This document shows positions 46,215 through 54,828 of a stretch of 64,000 nucleotides of DNA, in pieces. Both the position numbers and the translations under genes were made by a program. The stretch is taken from the NCBI RefSeq assembly GCF_028606985.1, contig NZ_CP117416.1, positions 906,001 to 970,000 of the forward strand, in the 5' to 3' direction. Numbering within the stretch: position 1 is the stretch's first letter; every line of letters begins with the position of its first letter. The notes beneath the pieces are model-generated. The model was given only the letters and a program-made list of their open reading frames with translations. It ran no database searches and was not told where the DNA came from. Source of the DNA: Paenibacillus kyungheensis. Lineage in GTDB: Bacteria > Bacillota > Bacilli > Paenibacillales > Paenibacillaceae.

Positions 46215-46261
46215 ATGTAGTGATTTGGATCACTACATGTATTCGATAAGATCAATATACT
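46215..46261 (+). promoter_or_regulatory. Crp/Fnr-type operator and promoter of nirBD
   Basis: ATGTAGTGAT-TTGG-ATCACTACAT (46215-46238) is a perfect 10-bp inverted repeat and contains AGTGA-N6-TCACT, close to the Bacillus Fnr consensus TGTGA-N6-TCACA. A TATACT -10 box at 46256-46261 predicts a start near 46268, placing the palindrome centre at about -41.5, the classic class II activator position. The -35 region is covered by the palindrome and is otherwise poor. Confidence 0.65.
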
Positions 46262-46364
46262 GAATATAATCAATAAATTTTAGATATTAAAGATTGTTTT
46301 ATATATAACATACTCATGGCATAAACCACATACAGGTACGTATTCAAAAAAGGGGGATTTTGAT

Positions 46365-48785
46365 ATGACAGCAACAAGAGAACGACTGATTCTAATCGGT
46401 AACGGGATGGCAGGGGTTGCCACGTTAGAACAAATTATCAAATTAGGCGGGCAATACGATATTACGGTATTCGGTAGCGAGCCACATCCAAACTACAATC
46501 GGATTATGTTGTCTTATGTACTGGAAGGCACGCAGACGATTGACGATATTATTTTGAATAGTCATGAATGGTATGAGCAAAATCAAATCACATTGCATAC
46601 AGGTACAACAGTCACTCGTATCGATGCTGAGCAACAAATGATCCACACGGATAATGGGATGATGGTTCCTTATGACAAAGTGATTATCGCGACAGGATCA
46701 CAATCGTTTATTTTGCCTATACCGGGTCATGATAAGCAAGGGGTTGTCGGTTTCCGTGATATTGCGGATTGTCATCAAATGATCGATGCCGCGGCACATT
46801 ACCCGCAAGCCGCAGTGATTGGTGGAGGATTGTTAGGCTTAGAAGCAGCTAAAGGATTAGTTAGTCTAGGAATGGATGTTACTGTTGTTCATTTGATGGA
46901 TGATCTGATGGAACGTCAACTCGATTCTGTAGCCGCATCGATGTTACGCAAAGAATTAGAACGTCAAGGAATCAAATTCCTGATGGGTACCCAGACTGTA
47001 GAGTTGCTAGGTGGAGAGCGAGTAGAACAATTATTGTTCAAAGATGGCACAACATTGCCTGCTCAATTCGTAGTGATGGCAGCCGGAATCAAGCCTAATA
47101 TTGCTGTAGCTACACAAAGTGATATTAAGACAGGTCGGGGCATTATCGTTAATGACTATTTGCAGACATCGGTAGATCATATTTATGCGGTCGGTGAATG
47201 TGTACAACATAGAGAAAACTGTTATGGATTAGTTGCTCCTTTATTTGAACAAGGTATGATTTTGGCGAAACATTTATGTGGTATCGATACCCGGCCGTAT
47301 GAAGGTTCTGTCGTATCAACCAAGCTTAAAATTTCAGGTGTTGATGTATTTTCCGCAGGCGTATTTATTGAAAATGAACACCAATCAGTGATTACAGCAC
47401 GTGATGATTGGAAACGTACGTATAAAAAAATCATTTTAGAAGACCAGACAATTGTCGGTGCTGTTCTATTCGGCGATATTACAGATGCAGCTCCATTGCA
47501 AAAATTAATTCGTGATAGCGCACCGATGACCGATGAATTATATGCAGAATTGATGGGTACAGGCGGATGCGATCATAGCAAAAAGAAATCGTCTGTCGAT
47601 ACGATGGCAGATAGCGAAATTGTCTGTGGTTGTAACGGTGTAACCAAGCTTGATATTGTAAGTGCTATTCAAGAAAAAGGATTAACTACTGTCGATGAGA
47701 TCAAAGCATGTACAGGAGCTAGTCGTTCATGTGGCGGTTGTAAGCCGGTTGTAGAACAGATTCTACAGTATGTATTAGGTGATGGAGCCACTATTGGAGC
47801 CAGTCAAGGAATGTGTAGCTGTACACCGCTTAGTCGTGATGAAGTCGTAGCAGGTATCCAAGCAAAAGGGCTCAAAACGATCAAAGAAGTCATGAATGTA
47901 CTGGAGTGGAAGCAACCGGAAGGCTGTTCAAAATGTCGTCCTGCGATCAATTACTATCTAGGTATGCTTGATCCAGAACAATATCAAGATGAGAAATCGT
48001 CCCGTTTTGTCAATGAACGGATGAACGCTAATATTCAAAAAGACGGTACGTATACAGTGGTTCCTCGTATGTATGGCGGAGTAACCATACCGGAAGAGTT
48101 AAAACGCATCGCAGATGTATCGGTCAAATACAATGTACAAGCAGTGAAAATGACCGGTGGACAACGGATCGACTTAATCGGTGTAGTCAAAGAAGATTTG
48201 CCAAAAGTGTGGGAAGAATTAGATATGCCTTCTGGTTACGCGTATGCCAAATCATTACGAACAGTCAAAACATGTGTAGGCGCTCAATATTGCCGCTTTG
48301 GTACACAGGATTCGATGGGCATGGGAGCAGATCTAGAACGTCGTTTTGAACGCTTGGATTTCCCTGCCAAATTCAAAATGGCAGTTAACGGTTGTCCTCG
48401 TAACTGTGCAGAATCGTGTACCAAAGATATCGGTATTGTCGGCAATGATGGGGGTTGGGAAATCTTTATTGGGGGTAATGGAGGAATCAAAGCTCGTCTG
48501 GCAGATTCGTTATGCAAAGTCAAAACCGATCAAGAATTGATCGATCTATGCGGAGCGATTATTCAGTATTACCGCGAAACAGGTAAATATTTAGAAAGAA
48601 CATCTGAATGGGTAGAGCGTATCGGCTTACCCGCTATCTATGAAGCTGTAGTGAACAATGTAGAGAATCGTCAGCAATTAATCGAACGTGTGAATCTTGC
48701 GCTTGCTCAGGTGGAAGATCCGTGGCAAAAAGTGATTAACGATACTGCTACTCGTGAAGCTCTTTTTCATAAAATGGAAGTCTAA
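46365..48785 (+). CDS. nirB: Assimilatory nitrite reductase [NAD(P)H], large subunit
   Basis: 806 residues. The N-terminal FAD/NAD(P)H oxidoreductase (LIGNGMAGVATLEQI at 10-24) is followed by two BFD-like [2Fe-2S] modules (CGCNGVTKLDI..CGGCKP and CSCTPLSRDEVV..CSKCRP), then the nitrite/sulfite reductase half domains. Siroheme and [4Fe-4S] ligands are CVGAQYC (Cys637, Cys643) and CPRNC (Cys677, Cys681). It reduces nitrite to ammonium with six electrons from NAD(P)H, in the cytosol. The AAGGGGG site precedes ATG 46365. nirD follows 15 bases downstream. Confidence 0.95.
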   Translation: MTATRERLILIGNGMAGVATLEQIIKLGGQYDITVFGSEPHPNYNRIMLSYVLEGTQTIDDIILNSHEWYEQNQITLHTGTTVTRIDAEQQMIHTDNGMMVPYDKVIIATGSQSFILPIPGHDKQGVVGFRDIADCHQMIDAAAHYPQAAVIGGGLLGLEAAKGLVSLGMDVTVVHLMDDLMERQLDSVAASMLRKELERQGIKFLMGTQTVELLGGERVEQLLFKDGTTLPAQFVVMAAGIKPNIAVATQSDIKTGRGIIVNDYLQTSVDHIYAVGECVQHRENCYGLVAPLFEQGMILAKHLCGIDTRPYEGSVVSTKLKISGVDVFSAGVFIENEHQSVITARDDWKRTYKKIILEDQTIVGAVLFGDITDAAPLQKLIRDSAPMTDELYAELMGTGGCDHSKKKSSVDTMADSEIVCGCNGVTKLDIVSAIQEKGLTTVDEIKACTGASRSCGGCKPVVEQILQYVLGDGATIGASQGMCSCTPLSRDEVVAGIQAKGLKTIKEVMNVLEWKQPEGCSKCRPAINYYLGMLDPEQYQDEKSSRFVNERMNANIQKDGTYTVVPRMYGGVTIPEELKRIADVSVKYNVQAVKMTGGQRIDLIGVVKEDLPKVWEELDMPSGYAYAKSLRTVKTCVGAQYCRFGTQDSMGMGADLERRFERLDFPAKFKMAVNGCPRNCAESCTKDIGIVGNDGGWEIFIGGNGGIKARLADSLCKVKTDQELIDLCGAIIQYYRETGKYLERTSEWVERIGLPAIYEAVVNNVENRQQLIERVNLALAQVEDPWQKVINDTATREALFHKMEV

Positions 48786-48800
48786 AGGAGAAAAAGTATA

Positions 48801-49127
48801 ATGAATAACACGCACACATTTTATCCAATCGGATCAATCGATCAATTTTTGCCACAGATCGGACGAGTTGTACAATTGCAACAGGTAGAGCTAGCAATTT
48901 TCCGTACCTCGAATGAAGAAGTATTTGCCCTTGAAAATAAAAGTCCTCATCCCAAAGGTGGGCCGATTGCAGAAGGAATCGTATCCGGGCATATCTTGTA
49001 TGATCCGCTGTATGATTGGCAAATTGATCTACGAACAGGAAGTGTACAAGCACCGGACGAAGGACAGGTAACAGTATTTCCTACCAAAGTAGAAGCAGGC
49101 AAAGTATGGGTGCAGTACTCCTATTAA
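48801..49127 (+). CDS. nirD: Nitrite reductase small subunit, NirD (Rieske-like)
   Basis: 108 residues with a Rieske-like fold. SPHPKGGPIAEGIVSGHILY and DPLYDWQID occupy the positions of the CxH and CxxH cluster ligands, but both Cys and one His are missing, so no [2Fe-2S] centre can be bound; loss of the ligands is known in NirD subunits. It partners NirB. AAAGGAG lies before ATG 48801, 15 bases after nirB, and a clear terminator follows. Confidence 0.92.
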   Translation: MNNTHTFYPIGSIDQFLPQIGRVVQLQQVELAIFRTSNEEVFALENKSPHPKGGPIAEGIVSGHILYDPLYDWQIDLRTGSVQAPDEGQVTVFPTKVEAGKVWVQYSY

Positions 49128-49151
49128 TTCGGTCATCAGCATATGAGTAAC

Positions 49152-49185
49152 AAAAGAAGCCTCTAGCATATAGAGGCTTCTTTTT
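49152..49185 (+). terminator. Terminator of nirBD
   Basis: AAAAGAAGCCTCTA and TAGAGGCTTCTTTT, perfect stem, loop GCATA. Confidence 0.93.
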
Positions 49186-49349
49186 GGTGTCTTATTATAG
49201 GGAAAAAGAGAACTATCCAAAGAAATTATCAGAAAATGGAAGTCATTTTTTCAGAATAGGGTAATGTCTTTAGAGCAAGACTTAGAATATGACCAAAGTA
49301 CAACGGTAAATTATGCGTAATCAATAGCAATACACAGGAGGAAAATATA

Positions 49350-51032
49350 ATGTCAGTAACCAATATTACGTTAGGTCAATATATGTTAGATTGTCTCAAG
49401 CGCGAAGGATTAACCGAAGTGTTCGGTATCCCTGGTGACTATAATTTTACTTTGTTAGATACGTTAGAAGAATATGAAGGGCTTGAATTTATCACCGGAC
49501 GCAATGAGCTAAATGCTGGATATGCCGCAGATAGTTACGCTAGAATCAAAGGTCTTTCTGCACTGATTACTACATTTGGTGTCGGAGAAATGAGCGCATG
49601 TAATGCTATTGCTGGTGCTTACAGCGAAAGTGTACCGATTATTCATATTGTAGGTGCTCCCAAATCTCAAGCACAACAAGATCATCAATTGATGCATCAT
49701 AGCTTACTGGATGGCAATTACGATGTGTTCCGTCAAGCGTATGAGCCGATTACAGCGTATAATGCAGTGATCACACCAGAGAATGCAATGATCGAGATAC
49801 CTCAAGCTATTCATACTGCGAAAACAACCAAGAAGCCGGTCTATCTAGTAGTTGCTTTGGATCATGTGTTAGAACCGATTACAACGCATATTGAGCCTTC
49901 TTTTCAAACATCGACTCATTCCAATTCACTTCAAGCAGCCATAAAGCATGCAGAGCAGTTAATCCAATCCTCTAACAATGGTGTTTTATTATCTGATAGC
50001 CCTGTTCTTCGTTACCAGTTGCAATTATCGGTACAACAAGTAGCAGAGAATCTGAATATACCTGCGGCTTCGATGATGATGGGGAAAAGTGGATTCGATG
50101 AACGGCATCCGCATTATATCGGTATGTATGGAGGCACATTCGGTAGTGAAGAAGTACGTAGTACGATAGAAAATGCAGATTTTGTAATTGCGGCAGGCTT
50201 AATCTGGTCAGACCTCAATACAGCCAATTTTACAGCTGAATTGGATTTCCAAAAAGTCATTAATATTCAACCGGATCAAGTCAAAATTGGCGAGTCTGTG
50301 TATCCTAATATTGTTGCAAAAGATATGTTAGAAGCGCTTGCTCAACTGGATTGGAGAAGTCAGGCAGAGATTAATGTTACAGAATTTCCATATGATACAG
50401 AACAGTTATTATCTGCGGACAAAGACCAACCGTTACAAGCAGGCAATTACTACCCGCGTTTTCAACAGTTATTAGCGGCAAATGATATCGTAATTGCAGA
50501 GACAGGTACATTTACGTATGGGATTTCTCAGCTTCAATTGCCAGAAGGAGCAACGTATATCGGGCAAGCAGGCTGGCAAAGTATCGGTTATGCTACTCCA
50601 GCGGCATTTGGCGCATGTATAGCGGCTCCTCAGCGTCGGGTGTTGTTATTTACAGGAGATGGTTCATTACAATTAACGGTTCAAGAGATCAGTTCAATGT
50701 TAGAACAAGGATGCAAACCGATTATTTTCGTCCTCAATAATAAAGGTTATACGATTGAAAAGTATTTGAATGTCAAAGTAGATATTGATAAGCAAGTATA
50801 CAATGATATTCCTAGATGGCACTATACCAAATTGATCGAAGCGTTCGGTGGAGATGCGTATACAATGCAAGTGCATACCAATCAACAACTAGATCAAGCG
50901 ATTCAAGAAGCAGAACAACAACAGAATCAGAAGTTATGCTTGATTGAAATGATGATTGAAGATCCAATGGATGCACCGAAATATCTACGCAAAACGCGCG
51001 AATTTTTACAAAAACAAGAACAGCAACAATAA
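49350..51032 (+). CDS. ipdC: TPP-dependent 2-oxo-acid / indolepyruvate decarboxylase
   Basis: 560 residues, a length typical for pyruvate/indolepyruvate decarboxylases. The catalytic Glu53 lies in GRNELNAGYAAD. The paired His116-His117 of decarboxylases (HQLMHHSLLDG) distinguishes it from acetolactate synthase. The TPP motif GDGS (436-439) continues to LNNKGYTIE. It converts branched or aromatic 2-oxo acids to aldehydes; in plant-associated bacteria IpdC feeds indole-3-acetate formation. Phenylpyruvate or 2-oxoisovalerate (KdcA-like) substrates are equally possible from sequence. CAGGAGG precedes ATG 49350. Single gene with own terminator. Confidence 0.85.
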   Translation: MSVTNITLGQYMLDCLKREGLTEVFGIPGDYNFTLLDTLEEYEGLEFITGRNELNAGYAADSYARIKGLSALITTFGVGEMSACNAIAGAYSESVPIIHIVGAPKSQAQQDHQLMHHSLLDGNYDVFRQAYEPITAYNAVITPENAMIEIPQAIHTAKTTKKPVYLVVALDHVLEPITTHIEPSFQTSTHSNSLQAAIKHAEQLIQSSNNGVLLSDSPVLRYQLQLSVQQVAENLNIPAASMMMGKSGFDERHPHYIGMYGGTFGSEEVRSTIENADFVIAAGLIWSDLNTANFTAELDFQKVINIQPDQVKIGESVYPNIVAKDMLEALAQLDWRSQAEINVTEFPYDTEQLLSADKDQPLQAGNYYPRFQQLLAANDIVIAETGTFTYGISQLQLPEGATYIGQAGWQSIGYATPAAFGACIAAPQRRVLLFTGDGSLQLTVQEISSMLEQGCKPIIFVLNNKGYTIEKYLNVKVDIDKQVYNDIPRWHYTKLIEAFGGDAYTMQVHTNQQLDQAIQEAEQQQNQKLCLIEMMIEDPMDAPKYLRKTREFLQKQEQQQ

Positions 51033-51089
51033 TATCTAGAGTCACAATAAATATCTCTAGCGATAAAATATGTTCAATACAGCGATGCC

Positions 51090-51124
51090 AACATCTTCTC
51101 TATATATAGAGAGGATGTTTTTTT
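51090..51124 (+). terminator. Terminator after the decarboxylase gene
   Basis: AACATCTTCTCT and AGAGAGGATGTT pair around an AT loop, followed by a T run. Confidence 0.88.
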
Positions 51125-51184
51125 GTTTAAATAAAGCAGAATGGGAGAACAAATGAATATTTAATGATCTTATTGAGAAAAATA

Positions 51185-51213
51185 GTGACACAGCATATAA
51201 CATTCCTTATAAT
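51185..51213 (+). promoter_or_regulatory. Predicted promoter of the metNIQ-type operon
   Basis: GTGACA (51185-51190) and TATAAT (51208-51213) with a 17-base spacer. The leader of about 95 bases is too short for a SAM-I riboswitch plus terminator, and no S-box core was seen. Confidence 0.5.
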
Positions 51214-51312
51214 ATAGCAGAAGTATTGAGTATAACAGCTTCTCTATAGTTGTATTACACTTTGAATCAAAAGTTCTCATCGGACCGGCTATGAGATGAG
51301 GAGGGGACGACG

Positions 51313-52068
51313 ATGATTTCGCTGGAAAGCGTGAGCAAATATTTTGGCAAGATGGGGAACAGTAATGCCGCAGTGCAAGAGGTGAGTCTGCATATCGAAC
51401 GTGGAACGATTCATGGCATTATTGGAAGCAGTGGAGCAGGCAAATCTACATTGCTTCGTATGATGAATGTATTGGAATGTCCTGATCGAGGTGTAGTTAC
51501 TGTGAACGGTAAGCGTTTAACTACAATGACAGATCATCAATTGCGCCTAGCCAGACAACAGATTGGTATGGTATTTCAGCAATTCAATCTGGTTCACAAT
51601 CGAACCGTGAGCAAAAATATCGAAATTCCGCTTGAACTTGCTGGCGTACCGAAGTCGCAAAGGCAACAACGTGTGTACGAATGTCTGGAACTGGTAGGCT
51701 TATTGGATAAAGGCAGTGATTATCCTGCACAGCTCAGTGGTGGACAGAAACAGCGTGTCGGAATTGCCAGAGCGATTGCTAATCATCCGCAAGTGCTACT
51801 GTGTGATGAACCTACATCTGCTCTTGATCCCAAAACAACTTCCGGTATTCTGGATGTACTCAGACAGATTAATCAGCAATTAGGCGTAACGATAGTAATT
51901 GTCACCCATGAGATGGATGTGGTACGTAGTCTATGTGATACTGTGTCTGTGATGGAAAATGGGATCATCACCGAAAGCTTTTCACGTGCGCAAGATGGCT
52001 TTACAGCATCTCCTGCCTATACTTTATCTTATCGTGAGCAATTGCTCGGGTATAAGGAGGAGAACTAA
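51313..52068 (+). CDS. Methionine-type ABC importer ATPase (MetN-like, short)
   Basis: 251 residues. Walker A GSSGAGKST, Q-loop MVFQQFNL, signature LSGGQKQR, Walker B VLLCDEPTSALD and the H-loop THEMDVV are all intact. It closely resembles MetN up to the end of the nucleotide-binding domain, but MetN is usually about 340 residues with a C-terminal NIL/ACT domain for methionine feedback, which is missing here. The metI- and metQ-like genes follow directly. The substrate may be methionine or another small sulfur compound or amino acid. GAGGAGGGG precedes ATG 51313. Confidence 0.88.
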   Translation: MISLESVSKYFGKMGNSNAAVQEVSLHIERGTIHGIIGSSGAGKSTLLRMMNVLECPDRGVVTVNGKRLTTMTDHQLRLARQQIGMVFQQFNLVHNRTVSKNIEIPLELAGVPKSQRQQRVYECLELVGLLDKGSDYPAQLSGGQKQRVGIARAIANHPQVLLCDEPTSALDPKTTSGILDVLRQINQQLGVTIVIVTHEMDVVRSLCDTVSVMENGIITESFSRAQDGFTASPAYTLSYREQLLGYKEEN

Positions 52069-52748
52069 TGGATCAAGATCGTACTTTTAGCGAAATGCTT
52101 GATCTATATCAATCACAGATTTGGTCAGCGATCGGTGAAACGTTCTCTATGGTAGGCATTTCATTATTAGCCGCTATACTGTTTGGCTTACCGTTAGGAA
52201 CGATGTTGTATTTATGCAAAAAAGGTCAATTATACGAAAATACGTATGTAGCAGCCGTACTGAATACACTGGTCAATGTGATTCGTTCGTTTCCATTTTT
52301 GCTACTGGTGGTGTTTTTGATTCCTTTTACACGTCTGGTGGTAGGCACAGCGATTGGAACAGAAGCGGCTTCTGTACCGTTATCAATTATAGCGATTGCT
52401 TATTATTCACGTTTAGTTGAACAGTCTTTATTGGATGTACCACGAGGAGTTGTCGAATCTGCACAATCCATGGGTGCATCCAGATGGCAGATCATTTTCA
52501 AATTTTTATATGTAGAAGCACGATCAGGTCTGGTATTGGGACTGACCACTTCAACGATTAGCTTTATTTCATATTCTACTGTTGTTGGTATTGTTGGCGG
52601 TGGTGGGATTGGAGATTTTGCGATTCGTTACGGATATCAGCGGTTTGAGACTGATGTGATGGTCTATATGATTATTTTGATGATTATTTTGGTACAGGCT
52701 GTACAGTTTGTAGGAAGTACGATTGCTAGAGTATTGGATAAACGCTAG
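52068..52748 (+). CDS. metI: Methionine-type ABC importer permease (MetI-like)
   Basis: 226 residues with five membrane segments. Family blocks are LNTLVNVIRSFPFLLL, the cytoplasmic EAA-like loop DVPRGVVESAQSMGASRWQI, and TTSTISFISYSTVVGIVGGGGIGDFAIRYGYQRFETDVM. The start overlaps the ATPase stop (TAATG), so the two are translationally coupled. Together with the ATPase and lipoprotein it forms a MetNIQ-type importer in the plasma membrane. Confidence 0.92.
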   Translation: MDQDRTFSEMLDLYQSQIWSAIGETFSMVGISLLAAILFGLPLGTMLYLCKKGQLYENTYVAAVLNTLVNVIRSFPFLLLVVFLIPFTRLVVGTAIGTEAASVPLSIIAIAYYSRLVEQSLLDVPRGVVESAQSMGASRWQIIFKFLYVEARSGLVLGLTTSTISFISYSTVVGIVGGGGIGDFAIRYGYQRFETDVMVYMIILMIILVQAVQFVGSTIARVLDKR

Positions 52749-52792
52749 ATGATATTTGGATATTATATATGTAATGGAGGCTAACTTTAACT

Positions 52793-53653
52793 ATGAACAA
52801 CGTGTTAACGACTCGCAAATCAATCATGATCTTGATGTTCGCTATGATGCTTTTATTAGCAGCATGTGGTCAGAAGCAAGAAACAACAACGACATCTAAC
52901 GATGCGGCTACAGCTACAGAAGGTACATCTACAGAAACGACACTCAAAATTGCAACTTTGATTCCACCAATGACTGAAATTTTGGATGTTGTCAAACCAT
53001 TGCTTAAAGAAGATGGTATTAATCTTGATGTGATCGTATTGTCTGATAATATTCAGCCTAATGATGCTTTAGCTAATAAAGAAGTCGATGCTAACTTTTT
53101 CCAACATGCTCCTTATATGAAGCAATACAATGAAAGTAAAGGTGCAAATCTAGTCGCAATTCAACCTATTTATAATGCGATCTATGGTGCGTATTCTAAA
53201 AATTATAAAGACATTAACGCTTTACCTGAAGGAGCAACAATCGCGATAGCAAATGATCCTTCAAATATCGGTCGTTCATTACAAATGTTTGCTCAAGCGG
53301 GTATGATTACACTCAAAGACGGTGTAGGCATGAACGCAATTCAAGCCGATATTACATCCAATCCCAAAAACTTTAAATTCAAAGAAGTCGATCTATTGAT
53401 GTTAGCACGTATGTATGATGAAGCAGATCTAGTCGCAATGACACCTGCTTATGCGAAGCCTCTGAACTTGACGCCTGTCAAAGACGCATTGGTTACAGAG
53501 AAAGAAGATTCTACATTTGCGATTAATCTAGTAGCTCGTGAAGATAACAAAGATTCAGAAGCCATTCAGAAATTGAAAGCACGTATGGCAGGGCCTGAAG
53601 TGAAGAAATTTTTGCAAGAGAAATATGCAGATATCGCTGTACCTGCTTTTTAA
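52793..53653 (+). CDS. metQ: Methionine-type ABC importer binding lipoprotein (MetQ/NlpA family)
   Basis: 286 residues. Signal peptide with lipobox LAAC (Cys25), then a Thr-rich linker. The NlpA/MetQ domain includes DVIVLSDNIQPNDALANKEV and DANFFQHAPYMKQYNES, the typical ligand-binding segment, and IAIANDPSNIGRSLQM. It captures the ligand outside the cell for the MetI-like channel. TGGAGGC precedes ATG 52793. A terminator follows at 53683. Confidence 0.92.
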   Translation: MNNVLTTRKSIMILMFAMMLLLAACGQKQETTTTSNDAATATEGTSTETTLKIATLIPPMTEILDVVKPLLKEDGINLDVIVLSDNIQPNDALANKEVDANFFQHAPYMKQYNESKGANLVAIQPIYNAIYGAYSKNYKDINALPEGATIAIANDPSNIGRSLQMFAQAGMITLKDGVGMNAIQADITSNPKNFKFKEVDLLMLARMYDEADLVAMTPAYAKPLNLTPVKDALVTEKEDSTFAINLVAREDNKDSEAIQKLKARMAGPEVKKFLQEKYADIAVPAF

Positions 53654-53682
53654 GCATATGTAGGAATAATTAAGATAACTAG

Positions 53683-53729
53683 AAAGAACCTGTATCGCTC
53701 TATCAAGAGAGATGTACAGGTTCTTTTTT
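53683..53729. terminator. Bidirectional terminator, right arm inside the EamA coding region
   Basis: AAAGAACCTGTA and TACAGGTTCTTT flank a loop with a further short TCGCTCT/AGAGAGA pairing. On the plus strand it ends metQ. The right half lies within the last codons of the convergent EamA gene, whose stop is at 53703. Confidence 0.85.
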
Positions 53730-54665
53730 GGTTAACTCTGGATGATGAGTGTCTGTTTGTTGAATAGCTTGTGGTAAACGTTCTATATTATGCTTCTTTT
53801 TTGTTTTCCAATACGGTCTCCAAGTCCATTCCGAGACGACTACACCGAGTAGAACAACGCCAGCACCGATATATCCTTGAATAGATAACACTTCATGTTC
53901 AAAAAGAAAAGCGAATAAAGCGGCAAAAACAGGCTCCATACAGAAAATCAGCCCGGTACGTGTAGGCGTAGTGTACTTTTGCGCGACAGGTTGAATAATA
54001 AAACCAAAAGCACTGCATACTACACTCAAAGCCAGCACAGCGATCCAACCATTAAGCGTATAAGGAAGATGTGGAGATTCGAATATAAACGAAAAGATCA
54101 ATCCATACAATCCAGCAAACCCAAGCTGGCAAATACCTAGATTCAGTGTACTGCGTACAATCTTAGCGGCAGCACTGGTAAGCAAAATATACACAGCATA
54201 GCAGATCGATGCCAAAATGCACAAAAGATCACCGGAATGAATACCGAGAGGGCCACTTAATGTCAGTAGTCCTATACCGACAATCGCAAGCAATACACCT
54301 GCGGTCTGAGTCATACGTAGTTTCTTTTTAAATACAATAAAATGAATCAGCGGGACAAAAATAACGGTAAGACTGACTAGAAATCCAGCATTGGAAGTGG
54401 TAGTCGTTTTGAGTCCAAACATAATAAATACAAATACAGCAAACAAAGCAAGTCCTATTAGCGCACTGTATCCAAGTGTAGTCCAATCGATCCGGCGTAA
54501 ATGATTAAAAAATAAAATGCCTGTCAAAATAAAAGCTAATCCAAAACGAAGAGCAATTAGATTGTATTCGGATAAAGAACCTAGCCCCATTTTCATAAAT
54601 AAATACGATGATCCCCAGCATAACGTCACCAGTAAAATCAACAAGTCTGCTCTGGACTGCTTCAC
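53703..54665 (-). CDS. EamA/DMT family transporter
   Basis: 320 residues, ten membrane segments in two EamA repeats (about 5-140 and 150-288). The first begins LLILLVTLCWGSSYLFMKMGL; the second contains LLCILASICYAVYILLTSAAAKI and the typical end AALFAFLFEHEVLSIQGYIGAGVVLLGVVVSE. Drug/metabolite or amino-acid exporter; the substrate is unknown. GTG start at 54665 with AAGGTGGGA upstream. Divergent from a LysR gene, which is its probable regulator. Confidence 0.9.
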   Translation of the reverse strand: MKQSRADLLILLVTLCWGSSYLFMKMGLGSLSEYNLIALRFGLAFILTGILFFNHLRRIDWTTLGYSALIGLALFAVFVFIMFGLKTTTTSNAGFLVSLTVIFVPLIHFIVFKKKLRMTQTAGVLLAIVGIGLLTLSGPLGIHSGDLLCILASICYAVYILLTSAAAKIVRSTLNLGICQLGFAGLYGLIFSFIFESPHLPYTLNGWIAVLALSVVCSAFGFIIQPVAQKYTTPTRTGLIFCMEPVFAALFAFLFEHEVLSIQGYIGAGVVLLGVVVSEWTWRPYWKTKKKHNIERLPQAIQQTDTHHPELTKKEPVHLS

Positions 54666-54828
54666 AATGTCCCACCTTCAAAATAACGTATTATCAAAAT
54701 GTTCCAAATTCAGTATAGTAAGATTATATCCCCAAGTACACTGAATGTTTGTCATGGATCACATGAGTAAAACTAATGGATGTTGGAGACTACACCAAGA
54801 GCGGAAAATAAGGGAAGAAGGCGCACCA

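Noticed and set aside
51214-51312. Possible SAM-I (S-box) riboswitch before the metNIQ-type operon
   Set aside because: The leader is under 100 bases and lacks the S-box core and an associated terminator; only a small TCTCAT/ATGAGA pairing is present.
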